From: Candidatus Colinaster scatohippi | GTDB lineage: Bacteria > Bacillota > Clostridia > Lachnospirales > Lachnospiraceae | Direction: 5' to 3' | Assembly (NCBI GenBank): GCA_018064805.1 | Contig: JAGHUN010000012.1 | Span: 1 to 64,000 of the forward strand | Length of the DNA: 64,000 nucleotides | In this document: positions 39,660-49,745 of the stretch, piece by piece | Layout of the letters: each line of letters opens with the position of its first letter | How positions within the stretch are numbered: position 1 is the stretch's first letter | Made by a program: the position numbers and the translations under genes | Notes under the pieces: generated by a model | What the model was told of the DNA's origin: nothing | The model's input: the letters and a program-made list of their open reading frames with translations, nothing else | Database searches by the model: none

Positions 39660-40736
39660 CTATTCTACTAACTTAAATTTCATAACAACCGGCATATGAT
39701 CCGCAAATTCAAAACCGTTCTGTATATTTTCCAGATATGTGGTCTCTACATTTTCAGAAGCCAAAAATCCGTCAACTATAATCGTAAAATCGCCTTCCTC
39801 GTAGGGCTTATTACAATTTCTGCATGTGGGTAGTATCTCACCATTTACATAGTCAAGACATCTTACGATTCCATCCGGGATACAATCTGTAAGCATAGGC
39901 TGTGCCCAACCGACATCCATTTTGTAATCCTCTCCATTCAGAATCTTCACCGAATCACTTGCGAAATCACAATTAAAGTCGCCACCACATATAACATAAT
40001 TTCCTTTTTCGTATTCTTCCTTCATATCACTGCATATCTGCGAAAGCTGTGATTCTCTGATTACATCACTTCCACCATAGGCAGACATATGCGTGTTATA
40101 TATTATAAGTTCGTGACCGTTATTTACCGGAATTCGACTAACACTGTAGCATCTGTCCAAATCAACCAGCTTTGAAACTGAATTAGATATCTCAAACTGT
40201 CTTCTGAGTCCTGAGGCAATATCGAATTTGCTGATTGTCAATATTCCTGACTTACTCTTACCATGTGGCTTTGTAATCGGATACATAATATAAGCCGAAT
40301 CAAAATTTCGGGCATATACATAATTATTGCCTGCAAAATAGTCTTCCAGGAGTTTTATCTGATCAATTTTGCAACTTCTGTGAGCTTCCTCATCTACTTC
40401 CTGAAAAAGAATAATGTCCGGTGTAAGTCCTTCAATCAACTGTGTTGCCTTAGAAAAACAATTAAGTACAGTTTCAGGTGATTTTGCTCTGGACTCCGTT
40501 CCACCATCCATAAAGAATGAAAAATCACGCGTATATGCTCCAAACCCCATATTCTGGGTTACAATCGTATATTCCTCACCTACACTTACCGTACAACCTG
40601 ACTTTTCGCCCTCTACAGCAAGAACCTGATTATCCTCTATACGGTCATAGGTTACCCAGACATATCCCAGGTAACCTACTACAACCACAACAATTATTAA
40701 TAATATGATTCCAATTATTTTTAAGAATCTCTTCAT
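39660..40736 (-). CDS. Membrane-anchored endonuclease/exonuclease/phosphatase family protein
   Basis: N-terminal TM; VTQNMGFG, ILFQEVDEEAHRS, YNTHMSAYGG, CGGDFNCDFASDS, DGFLAS...FADHMPVV EEP-fold motifs. Confidence 0.9.
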   Translation of the reverse strand: MKRFLKIIGIILLIIVVVVVGYLGYVWVTYDRIEDNQVLAVEGEKSGCTVSVGEEYTIVTQNMGFGAYTRDFSFFMDGGTESRAKSPETVLNCFSKATQLIEGLTPDIILFQEVDEEAHRSCKIDQIKLLEDYFAGNNYVYARNFDSAYIMYPITKPHGKSKSGILTISKFDIASGLRRQFEISNSVSKLVDLDRCYSVSRIPVNNGHELIIYNTHMSAYGGSDVIRESQLSQICSDMKEEYEKGNYVICGGDFNCDFASDSVKILNGEDYKMDVGWAQPMLTDCIPDGIVRCLDYVNGEILPTCRNCNKPYEEGDFTIIVDGFLASENVETTYLENIQNGFEFADHMPVVMKFKLVE

Positions 40737-40784
40737 ATGCCACTCTGCTAAGCAAATCTCCTAATAGTCATTTATACTTATTTA

Positions 40785-41939
40785 TTATAAAGAAGTCTTG
40801 CTTATTTCAAGAACCTTAGCTTTCATCTCGTTCTCAATACGAGCAAGCTCTACTTCTGCCTCAGCACGCTTCTGACGACCTTCCTGCTGAATCTTCATTA
40901 CTTCATCAAATGTATCGATAAGTGTCTTATTAGTCTGAGTAAGTGTCTCTATATCTACAATGCCTCTCTCAGCCTCCTTAGCTGTATCAAGAGTTGCCAT
41001 CTTAAGAGCCTCAGCATTCTTCTTAAGGAGTTCATTTGTAGCATCAGTAACTTCTCTCTGAGCCTTAGCTGCATCCTGAGAATGCTCAAGACCAATAGCA
41101 ATAACCATCTGGCTCTTCCAAAGCGGAATTGTATTAACAAGAGTTGACTGAATCTTCTCTGTCATTACAGTATCATTAGACTGAATAAGTCTAATCTGAG
41201 GTCCCATCTGCATTGAAATATTACGTGTAAGTTCAAGGTCATATACCTTCTTCTCAAATCTGTCAATCATAGAAGAATAATCTTTTGCTGCCTGAGCATC
41301 TTCAGCAAGACCTGACTGCTCTGCCTTTGCAAGCAATGCAGGAAGCTCAACCTCTCTTGCCTTCTTAAGCTTTTCCTTACCGGCAATAATATATAATGTA
41401 AGATCTCTATAATACTGAAGATTTGATTCATACAACTTATCAAGCATTGCAATATCCTTCATAAGTGTAATCTGATGACCTTCCATCGCCTTTACGATTC
41501 CATTGACATTCTTTTCAGCGCTTGCATACTTTGCTTTAATTGCAGTAGCCTTATTAGCACCCTTTTTGAATATACCAAGGAAACCCTTCTCCTCAGTTGT
41601 ATCAAAGCTCTTAAGTTCTGCTACAACACCGGAAAGCAAGTCTCCAACTTCGCCAAGATCCTTAGTGCGAACATTATTGAGTGCTGTTTCAGAAAAATTT
41701 GCTATCTTCTGCTGAGCGCCAACACCATACTGAAGCACCTGAGCACTATCAGATATATTAATACCTTCCACATATCCGTTAACAATTTTCTTTTCTTCTT
41801 CTGTAAGTTCAACGCCATCAATTGCTGTAATACTGCTTGATGAAGTTCCACCTGTCGAAATCACTTCATTTGCAACTTCTTCAAGAGCCTCTGCTGTTAC
41901 TTCTGTTGTCTCTTCCTTTACTAAAATATCCTCTGCCAT
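40785..41939 (-). CDS. Toxic anion resistance protein TelA family
   Basis: VLQYGVGAQQKIANFSETALNNVRTKDLGEVGDLL; LNTIPLWKSQMV equivalent (VNTIPLWKSQMVIAIGLEHSQ). Confidence 0.93.
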   Translation of the reverse strand: MAEDILVKEETTEVTAEALEEVANEVISTGGTSSSSITAIDGVELTEEEKKIVNGYVEGINISDSAQVLQYGVGAQQKIANFSETALNNVRTKDLGEVGDLLSGVVAELKSFDTTEEKGFLGIFKKGANKATAIKAKYASAEKNVNGIVKAMEGHQITLMKDIAMLDKLYESNLQYYRDLTLYIIAGKEKLKKAREVELPALLAKAEQSGLAEDAQAAKDYSSMIDRFEKKVYDLELTRNISMQMGPQIRLIQSNDTVMTEKIQSTLVNTIPLWKSQMVIAIGLEHSQDAAKAQREVTDATNELLKKNAEALKMATLDTAKEAERGIVDIETLTQTNKTLIDTFDEVMKIQQEGRQKRAEAEVELARIENEMKAKVLEISKTSL

Positions 41940-41943
41940 CTCT

Positions 41944-43290
41944 TTATACCTCCTCTTTAATCACGATATCTTTTGCCAGACCTTCCCGGGTGAGCATTGT
42001 TTTAAGTACCTGCGCATCCGAAGTAACATCCCATACTGAATCCTGGAATAGTCTGTTTAGTAACTCACCAAATGCCTGATTAATCAGATCAAGCGTTTTC
42101 TCTATTTCATCCTTGGCCTTAACAATTTCCGGCCCCGGAACTGAAATCTTGTCATACTCTGCATACGCTTCTACAAGTTTAAGAACAGTAGGAAGATGAT
42201 ATTCCATCAGCTTACGACAATTTCTCATCTGTTCCGGTTCATCCTTAACTCTGTCGAAGATGTCATTAAGAAGTCCTTCCGTAATATATAACTTCTCTGT
42301 AATGCTCTGCCCCGGTATCTGCTCGTTCAACTCATGAAGACGTCTAATGGATTCATATCCTTCTGCCATCATTGCATCAAGCTCTGTCTGCTGTTCCGGA
42401 CTTAATTTTGCCCTCACAGAATCATCAATTCCCTGTTCCTTTAGTCTCTCAGCAGCCTGATCCTGATGTTGCTTTTTCGTCTGAATATACTGATTATATA
42501 CTTCCTTGGTAGCCATGAATGTTGTGCATTCTTCATCTATATAGCCTTCAGGGAAGTAGCCTCTTGAAAGAATCTTTTTAATTACCTTAATAGCCTTCTT
42601 TTTCTCCAGCCCTGTCGCTGATGCAATATCATCAACGGTACAATAGCTTTTTTCCCGGCACAGTTCCTTAATCTTATCCGCTTTCTTAAGCCAACTTTTA
42701 TTATTGGCACCTTTAGTTATCAGGAAACCGCCAATAAGCGCCATGATACCGCAAAAGATACCCATTCCAATTGTAATCTTATCAGCAAACAAAAGTGCTG
42801 CAAGAAGTAATACTATAACACCACCGATAATAGAAAGGTGTGATGATATACTTCCTATGGCATTATATTTGATATTGGCAATAGGCCTTCTTATATTCTG
42901 CGCTCTAAGCTCTTTATTACGCTGAATTCTTGCTTCCTGCTCAGCCCGGAATCTCTCCGCCTGCGCCTGCGCATTAGCTCTTGCTTCTGCCTGAGTCTTG
43001 TATATTTCTCTTCTGGCATTAGCCCTTGCTTCTGCCTGAGCTTTCATAATCTCTGCCTGTGTCCTGGCTATGGAATTCATAAAACCATTTTGCAGATCAG
43101 CTGCCGGACCTCTTGCCTGACTGGCTGCTTTGTTAATTGAATCCCCAACATCTCCAAGCACAGTTGCAACAGATTTGCCAATTGATTCACTAAGACCGTT
43201 AAAGTCTCCCGAATTAACTGCCTGCAGGACAGAATCTCTTATTTGCGTTCCTAATTCATTATACTTCTGACTATTATTCTGCTCTGACAT
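41944..43290 (-). CDS. XpaC family (5-bromo-4-chloroindolyl phosphate hydrolysis) protein
   Basis: Ala/Arg/Gln-rich coiled N-terminus, two TM helices, then XpaC-like C-terminal MEYHLPTVLKLVEAYAEYDKI; paired with TelA. Confidence 0.85.
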   Translation of the reverse strand: MSEQNNSQKYNELGTQIRDSVLQAVNSGDFNGLSESIGKSVATVLGDVGDSINKAASQARGPAADLQNGFMNSIARTQAEIMKAQAEARANARREIYKTQAEARANAQAQAERFRAEQEARIQRNKELRAQNIRRPIANIKYNAIGSISSHLSIIGGVIVLLLAALLFADKITIGMGIFCGIMALIGGFLITKGANNKSWLKKADKIKELCREKSYCTVDDIASATGLEKKKAIKVIKKILSRGYFPEGYIDEECTTFMATKEVYNQYIQTKKQHQDQAAERLKEQGIDDSVRAKLSPEQQTELDAMMAEGYESIRRLHELNEQIPGQSITEKLYITEGLLNDIFDRVKDEPEQMRNCRKLMEYHLPTVLKLVEAYAEYDKISVPGPEIVKAKDEIEKTLDLINQAFGELLNRLFQDSVWDVTSDAQVLKTMLTREGLAKDIVIKEEV

Positions 43291-43395
43291 ATTTCCTCTT
43301 TAATCACATAGCAAATTAGTAACTTTTAAGTACTCCACAAATATTGTCACATACAAAGTATATTTTATCACAATATATCCCTGTTGTCATAATAA

Positions 43396-43447
43396 AAAGG
43401 TAACTTCTAACAGGTTATATATTGTATTCCCATAAGAAGTTACCTTT
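43396..43447 (-). terminator. Rho-independent terminator downstream of ftsH
   Basis: AAAGGTAACTTCT...AGAAGTTACCTTT 13-bp perfect stem with a 26-nt loop, followed by TTTTTATT on the minus strand. Confidence 0.75.
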
Positions 43448-43452
43448 ATGTT

Positions 43453-45465
43453 TTATTTCATATTAATTCTGGCAGCTTTTTCTGCTTCAGGATCCGGCTC
43501 AGGAAGATTCTTAAGTTCTCTGAATATCTTCATAAACTCCTTACCTGTAATTGTTTCCTGCTTAATAAGATAATCCGCAATACTATCAAGAACCTCTCTG
43601 TTTTCAGTAAGAAGTCTCTTGGCTTCTTCATAGCTATCAGAGAGAATCTGCATTACTTCATTATCCACTTCTGCAGCTGTTGACTCTGCGCAGTTAAGAG
43701 TTGCGTGATTGCTAAGATATTTACTCTCAACCGTTGCAAGTCCGATAAGACCAAATTTCTTACTCATACCATACTGAGTAACCATTGATTTTGCAATATC
43801 TGTTGCCTTTTCAATATCATTAGAGGCTCCGGTTGTAACGGTATCAAATACAATTTCTTCCGCCGCACGACCACCAAGAGTACTAACAAGCATTGCGCGA
43901 AGTTCAGCCTCAGTATTAAGATACTTCTCTTCCTCCGGCACCTGCATTACATATCCAAGGGCGCCCATAGTACGAGGAACAATGGTAATCTTCTGTACAG
44001 GTTCTGAATTTTTCTGAAGTGCCGAGATAAGTGCATGACCAACCTCATGGTATGATACAATTCGTCTCTCTTCGGCTGACATAATTCTGTCCTTTTTTTC
44101 CTTACCTACAAGCACCTGCTCAACAGCCACAAAGAGGTCCTTCTGAGAAACAAATTCTCTGCCCTCCTTAACAGCATTAATTGCACCTTCATTAATCATA
44201 TTGGCAAGATCAGAACCCACAGCTCCCGATGTAGCAAGAGCTATCTCCTCAAAGTCGACCGTCTCATCCATCTTAACATTCTTGGCATGAACCTTGAGAA
44301 TATTAACTCGACCCTTGAGATCCGGCTTTTCAACAACAATTCTTCTATCAAAACGACCCGGTCTAAGAAGCGCCTTATCAAGAATCTCAGGTCTGTTAGT
44401 CGCTCCAAGCACCAGAATTCCCTTGGTTGTATCGAAACCGTCCATCTCAGACAGTAACTGATTCAATGTCTGCTCACGCTCTTCATTACCTCCACCGTAT
44501 TTACTGTCACGGCTTCGACCGATTGCATCAATCTCATCGATAAATACAATACACGGCGCCATCTTATTAGCTTCCTTGAACAAATCTCTAACTCTGGATG
44601 CTCCGACACCAACATATAACTCAATAAAATCAGAACCTGTAAGCGAGAAAAAAGGAACATGTGCTTCGCCCGCTACTGCCTTGGCAAGAAGCGTTTTACC
44701 GGTTCCGGGAGGTCCAACCAAAAGTGCTCCCTTAGGAAGCTTTGCACCTATTTTCGTGTATTTTGACGGATCATGCAGGAAATCTACTACTTCTACAAGA
44801 GATTCTTTAGCCTCGTCTTCTCCGGCAACATCTGCAAAGGTGACACCGGTTTCCTTCTGAACATAGACCTTGGCATTTGATTTGCCTACACCCATAATTC
44901 CACCGCCGCCCTTAGACATACGTCTATAGGCAAAGCTCATAATTCCCCACAGAATTGCAATCGGAAGAATATATGTAAGGAATATTGAAAGAAGCATACC
45001 TGAACTGTCAGGAATCTTATTCTTAATCTTAACATTAGCCGCTAACAGACGTTCCGTAAGAGCATCCGGACTTTCACTTATTCCGGTATAGAATGTAATT
45101 TTCTGATTCTGTACTGCCAAAAAAGGATTGGTATTCTGCGAGTTTTCATTTTCTATCGTCTTAGGAGTAATCTCAATCTTGTCCTCATCAATATAGACAC
45201 TCTCAACCATTCCTATTTCAACCATCTTAACGAACTCATCATATGAAACCTCTTTGGTTGTGCTTCCTCCGATGGTCTTCATGAAATAGCTCATAAAGAG
45301 CAATGTTATCAGGCAGGCTACCAGCAGAAAAAACAGGCTCTGTTTCTTAGGTGGTTGACCACCATTACCATTCTGGCGCCCATTACCTCCACCGTTTCCA
45401 CCATTATTATTGCCATTACCACCCTGATAATTGCCACTATCATATTTATTGGTATTATTATCCAT
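43453..45465 (-). CDS. ftsH: ATP-dependent zinc metalloprotease FtsH
   Basis: GPPGTGKTLLAKAVAGEA; FIDEIDAIGRSRDSKYGGGNEEREQTLNQLL; SYHEVGHAL zinc motif. Track start 45552 replaced by ATG at 45465, preceded by GGAGG. Confidence 0.97.
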   Translation of the reverse strand: MDNNTNKYDSGNYQGGNGNNNGGNGGGNGRQNGNGGQPPKKQSLFFLLVACLITLLFMSYFMKTIGGSTTKEVSYDEFVKMVEIGMVESVYIDEDKIEITPKTIENENSQNTNPFLAVQNQKITFYTGISESPDALTERLLAANVKIKNKIPDSSGMLLSIFLTYILPIAILWGIMSFAYRRMSKGGGGIMGVGKSNAKVYVQKETGVTFADVAGEDEAKESLVEVVDFLHDPSKYTKIGAKLPKGALLVGPPGTGKTLLAKAVAGEAHVPFFSLTGSDFIELYVGVGASRVRDLFKEANKMAPCIVFIDEIDAIGRSRDSKYGGGNEEREQTLNQLLSEMDGFDTTKGILVLGATNRPEILDKALLRPGRFDRRIVVEKPDLKGRVNILKVHAKNVKMDETVDFEEIALATSGAVGSDLANMINEGAINAVKEGREFVSQKDLFVAVEQVLVGKEKKDRIMSAEERRIVSYHEVGHALISALQKNSEPVQKITIVPRTMGALGYVMQVPEEEKYLNTEAELRAMLVSTLGGRAAEEIVFDTVTTGASNDIEKATDIAKSMVTQYGMSKKFGLIGLATVESKYLSNHATLNCAESTAAEVDNEVMQILSDSYEEAKRLLTENREVLDSIADYLIKQETITGKEFMKIFRELKNLPEPDPEAEKAARINMK

Positions 45466-45492
45466 TTGGTCCTCCAAACTCCTATATAAAAG

Positions 45493-45522
45493 AAAACTGC
45501 CAGTTAAGAAACTGACAGTTTT
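45493..45522 (-). terminator. Rho-independent terminator downstream of the DUF1846 gene
   Basis: AAAACTGTCAGTT-TCTT-AACTGGCAGTTTT hairpin followed by CTTTT on the minus strand. Confidence 0.75.
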
Positions 45523-45578
45523 GATTATACTTTTTGAAACCATTAAAATCAATTAAAAAACTATGAAATAATTGTAAT

Positions 45579-47066
45579 TTAATGCTTATGATACATTTTT
45601 CCGCTCTCTTCATATTTTGCGTCACATGTAAGTCTAAGACCAAGCTTCTTAAAAGTCTGCTCATCAACACTCGAAAGAAGTACTGATGAATGAGCTTCAC
45701 AGCCACGAAGCTTTGGAATCTGCTCCAATGCAAGCATTGCATTAGGGTCTGTAACAGCCGAAATAGATAAAGCAATAAGTATCTCATCTGTATGAAGTCT
45801 TGGATTACGACTTCCAAGATAACCTGTCTTAACCTTTTGAATCGGGCTAATTGCTTCAGGCGAAACCAGATGCAGCTTATGATCAATACCTGCAAGTTCC
45901 TTAAGAGAATTAAGCAGTACTGCTGCCGAAGCACCAAGTAAATCTGTAGTTTTTCCTGTTACTATTTTTCCGTCCGGAAGTTCAATTGATGCAGCCGGGT
46001 GTCCTGTTACCTCTTCACGCTCAAGAGCTGCTGACACAACTGCCCTGTTTTCTACAGTAAGACCTGCCTGCTTCATAATCAATTCCAGCTTGAGCTTATC
46101 TTCCTTGCAGTCTTTACCTCTCTTCAAATCACAAAGACATGTATAATATCTTCTTATTATTTCCTGATTAGACGCCTGGCAGCATGCATCATCATCAATA
46201 ATACAGTTACCGGCCATATTTACACCCATATCTGTCGGAGACTTGTATGGACTTTCACCAAGAATCTGTTCAAACATGGCATTAAGAACAGGGAATATTT
46301 CAACATCACGATTATAATTAACCGTTGTCTCTCCATACGCTTCAAGGTGGAACGGATCAATCATATTAACATCATTGAGGTCTGCTGTAGCAGCTTCATA
46401 AGCCATATTTACAGGATGCTTAAGCGGCAGATTCCAAATAGGGAAGGTCTCAAATTTAGCATATCCTGCTTTAACTCCTCTCTTATGCTCATGATAAAGC
46501 TGAGAAAGACATGTAGCCATCTTGCCTGAACCGGGTCCCGGAGCCGTAATTACAACAAGAGGCCTTTCTGTCTCAATATACTCATTTCTTCCATAGCCGT
46601 CATCACTTACTATCCTCTCAATATCTGATGGATATCCGGGAATCTTATAATGCTTATATGACTTTATACCGAGAGTTGCAAGTTTATTAATAAACTGATC
46701 AGCACCTGCCTGACCTGAATATTTGGTAATACATATACTTCCCACATACAGACCAATTCCCTGAAAAGCATCCACAAGACGAAGAACATCCATATCATAT
46801 GTAATCCCGTAGTCGCCACGTATCTTATTTGATTCAATATCTTCGGCGCTGATTACAATTACAATTTCAGCCTGATCTTTAAGCTGAAGAAGCATTTTAA
46901 GCTTACTATCAGGTTCAAATCCCGGAAGCACACGTGATGCATGAAAATCATCAAAAAGTTTTCCACCAAACTCAAGGTATAACTTATTATCAAATTTAGT
47001 TATTCTCTCCTTTATGTGCTCTGATTGCATTTTAAGGTATTTGTCATTATCAAATCCTATTCTCAT
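45579..47066 (-). CDS. DUF1846 domain-containing protein
   Basis: MRIGFDNDKYLKMQSEHIKERITKFDNKLYLEFGGKLFDDFHASRVLPGFEPDSK; start at 47066 preceded by AAGGAGA; track ORF extends to 47144. Confidence 0.93.
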   Translation of the reverse strand: MRIGFDNDKYLKMQSEHIKERITKFDNKLYLEFGGKLFDDFHASRVLPGFEPDSKLKMLLQLKDQAEIVIVISAEDIESNKIRGDYGITYDMDVLRLVDAFQGIGLYVGSICITKYSGQAGADQFINKLATLGIKSYKHYKIPGYPSDIERIVSDDGYGRNEYIETERPLVVITAPGPGSGKMATCLSQLYHEHKRGVKAGYAKFETFPIWNLPLKHPVNMAYEAATADLNDVNMIDPFHLEAYGETTVNYNRDVEIFPVLNAMFEQILGESPYKSPTDMGVNMAGNCIIDDDACCQASNQEIIRRYYTCLCDLKRGKDCKEDKLKLELIMKQAGLTVENRAVVSAALEREEVTGHPAASIELPDGKIVTGKTTDLLGASAAVLLNSLKELAGIDHKLHLVSPEAISPIQKVKTGYLGSRNPRLHTDEILIALSISAVTDPNAMLALEQIPKLRGCEAHSSVLLSSVDEQTFKKLGLRLTCDAKYEESGKMYHKH

Positions 47067-47123
47067 CGTCCTGTCTCCTTCTGACATTTTATAGCATATG
47101 CATTCTGAATAATAATTAAAATA

Positions 47124-47148
47124 GGAATATGCACCTTTATGCATATCC
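47124..47148 (-). terminator. Hairpin downstream of the small HTH gene
   Basis: GGATATGCA-TAAAG-GTGCATATTCC followed by TATTTTAATTATTATT on the minus strand. Confidence 0.5.
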
Positions 47149-47176
47149 CCATCGATAATTGCCTAATAAAAATATT

Positions 47177-47365
47177 CTATTTCGCCAGCTTCTCTGATGT
47201 AGCTTTATATAACATAAGCTTTAACAAATATTCCGGCATCTGTCTGTTACCAAGCTCCCAATCCTGAACTGTACGATATGGTATCTCGAAGTATTCCGCA
47301 AATTGTCTGCGATTCATGCCCATATCTTTCCGAAGCTTAACCAGTATTTCCTTCCTTGATTCCAT
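47177..47365 (-). CDS. Small helix-turn-helix (XRE-like) DNA-binding protein
   Basis: MNRRQFAEYFEIPYRTVQDWELGNRQMP HTH; ATG at 47365 preceded by GGGGGG. Confidence 0.8.
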   Translation of the reverse strand: MESRKEILVKLRKDMGMNRRQFAEYFEIPYRTVQDWELGNRQMPEYLLKLMLYKATSEKLAK

Positions 47366-47522
47366 TCGTCCCCCCTTGAAATCAACCAATCAAATACTAT
47401 TAAATGATACATCATGAAGCCTGTCTCTTCAAGAGTTTTTTTCTTAGAAAACAAACCTCAGACCTCCTATTCAAGTATATACCTAAAGGACACCAAAAAA
47501 GTCCTCCCACAAAGCAATCCTC

Positions 47523-48947
47523 TTAATCTTCATCCTCTACATCAATCATAGGTAACGAGAATATAAACTCCGTACCTACACCTTCTGTCGATATTACATT
47601 GATATGCTCCTTATGGGCATTTATTATTTCCTTCGTTATGGAAAGTCCCAGACCTGTACCTTTTTTATCTTTTCCACGCGACAAATCAGTTTTGTAGAAA
47701 CGATCCCAGATAAGCTTCAAACTATCCTTTGGTATTCCTATTCCACTATCCTTTACAGATACAAACACTTTACTGTGTTTAACATTAGTCTCTATCCAGA
47801 TATTACCGTCTGTGTGAGAGAACTTTATGGCATTATCGAGAAGATTATACAGAACCTGCTGAATTTTGCCCATATCTGCCTCTACATACATCTCTTCACC
47901 CGTAAGTATTAACTCCAGTTTTATATGCTTATTACGGAGCTGCACCTCTGAAGATGCTGCCGTGTCTCTGATTACTTTATTAATATCAAAAACAGTTTTT
48001 TCAAGCACCACTCCACGCACATTAAGGTTATTAAGAGTTAGTAACGAATTGGTAAGTTTAGTAAGTCTCTCTGTTTCATTAAGTACTATACCAAGATATT
48101 TCTCATGCATTTCAGGCGGAATCGTTCCATCAAGCATCGCCTCAAGATAGCCTTTAATCGAAGTAAGCGGCGACCTGAAATCATGAGACACATTTGCCAC
48201 AAACTTCTTCTGATTATCCTCTGCTTTAGCAATCTCACTTGCCATATATTGTAAAGCCGATGCCAGATATCCTATTTCATCATCAGATTCAACCGTAAAC
48301 TCATAATGCATATTTCCGGAAGCATACTGTTCTGTAGCATCCGTGATTTTTCTGATTGGAACATATACAAATTCCGTAAAGAAAATCAGAATTATAAGCG
48401 AAAGCATAAACAACAAAACAAGGAGAATATATGAAATCGAAAGGAAACTTTCCCTATTCTGAACAAGCCTATCCATTGTAACATGTATTACTACATATCC
48501 CCTCACCTTAAAGCCGGAAGTAATAGGGGCAAAAACAGAAAGCATTTCCTGGTCAAAGCTCCCGAAAAAATCACCCGTAGTATAATAGGAACCTGCCGTA
48601 ACCGTCGGATCAAATCCTTCTATCAAAATCTCATTATTCAAATCAATCTCTTTAGACGAATCGATAACCATTCTTCCCGATGGGTTAATAATCCATATTA
48701 CCGAATCAAGGTATCCATCAAGAGTTACCAGCTCCCTATGAACCGCATCCAAAGATGTCTCATTATTGTATAGGTCCGATGCATAAGTATTAGCAATCAA
48801 TGTAGCTTCCTTATATAGCGCCTCGGCTTCCTCACGCTTTATCTGCTCCAGGGTCATACTTGAAACAAATGTAGCTACCATAATAAATCCAAAAATACCA
48901 AACATCAGATATGCCAATATGAACTTTACATATAATGTCTTTTTCAT
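47523..48947 (-). CDS. Sensor histidine kinase (HAMP, HisKA, HATPase)
   Basis: NVSHDFRSPLTSIKGYLEAMLDG (H box), NLLDNAIKFSH (N box), DSGIGIP, GTGLGLSI. Confidence 0.96.
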   Translation of the reverse strand: MKKTLYVKFILAYLMFGIFGFIMVATFVSSMTLEQIKREEAEALYKEATLIANTYASDLYNNETSLDAVHRELVTLDGYLDSVIWIINPSGRMVIDSSKEIDLNNEILIEGFDPTVTAGSYYTTGDFFGSFDQEMLSVFAPITSGFKVRGYVVIHVTMDRLVQNRESFLSISYILLVLLFMLSLIILIFFTEFVYVPIRKITDATEQYASGNMHYEFTVESDDEIGYLASALQYMASEIAKAEDNQKKFVANVSHDFRSPLTSIKGYLEAMLDGTIPPEMHEKYLGIVLNETERLTKLTNSLLTLNNLNVRGVVLEKTVFDINKVIRDTAASSEVQLRNKHIKLELILTGEEMYVEADMGKIQQVLYNLLDNAIKFSHTDGNIWIETNVKHSKVFVSVKDSGIGIPKDSLKLIWDRFYKTDLSRGKDKKGTGLGLSITKEIINAHKEHINVISTEGVGTEFIFSLPMIDVEDED

Positions 48948-48965
48948 AAATACTGTTTACCTGAT

Positions 48966-49721
48966 TTATATTATTTCATCATCCACATTCATTGCATGCC
49001 CTGTTGTCAAACCAACTCCGGTATTAGAGAATTCGAATTTATATCCTATTCCCCATATGGTTGCAATCTTCCACTTCTCATGATCACCAAGCTTTTCTCT
49101 TAATCTCTTAATATGCACATCTACAGTTCTTGTATCACCTATATATTCATATCCCCATATCTGATCAAGTAACTGCTCTCTTGTAAATACATGATTCGGC
49201 GATGATGCCAGAAAAAAAAGAAGCTCAAGTTCTTTAGGTGGCATATCGATATTTTTTCCCATATATATTACCGAATAGTTAGTCAAATTAATTGCAAGAT
49301 CCGGATATTCAACACTCTTGTCCTGAGTTGTTGCAACAACCTCAGGAGCTGCTTTATATCTTCGCAAAACTGCTTTTACCCTTGCAACCAGTTCCTTAGT
49401 ATCAAATGGCTTTTCCATATAATCATCAGCACCAAGTTCAAGTCCCAGAACCTTATCAAACACCTCGCCCTTTGCTGAAAGCATAATAATCGGTGTGTTA
49501 CTCTTGGCACGAATCTCGCGACATACCTGATATCCATCAATCCCAGGGAGCATTAGGTCAAGCAAAATAAGATTGGGCGAGAAAGTATCAAAACCCGCTA
49601 TTGCCGATTCGCCATCATTATATATCTGAGTCTCAAAGCACTCCTTAATCAAGTACAGACTGATAAGCTCAGCTATATTATTATCATCGTCTACAATCAT
49701 TATTTTCTGTTTTGTAGCCAT
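48966..49721 (-). CDS. OmpR/PhoB-type response regulator
   Basis: IMIVDDDNNIAELI, LLDLMLPGIDGYQVC, GADDYMEKPFD; C-terminal winged helix GDTRTVDVHIKRLREKLG. Confidence 0.96.
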   Translation of the reverse strand: MATKQKIMIVDDDNNIAELISLYLIKECFETQIYNDGESAIAGFDTFSPNLILLDLMLPGIDGYQVCREIRAKSNTPIIMLSAKGEVFDKVLGLELGADDYMEKPFDTKELVARVKAVLRRYKAAPEVVATTQDKSVEYPDLAINLTNYSVIYMGKNIDMPPKELELLFFLASSPNHVFTREQLLDQIWGYEYIGDTRTVDVHIKRLREKLGDHEKWKIATIWGIGYKFEFSNTGVGLTTGHAMNVDDEII

Positions 49722-49745
49722 TATTTCCTCCTGCCGTAATTACGA

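Noticed and set aside
45482-45937. 151 aa minus-strand ORF
   Set aside because: Out-of-frame overlap with DUF1846 C-terminus and the terminator region.
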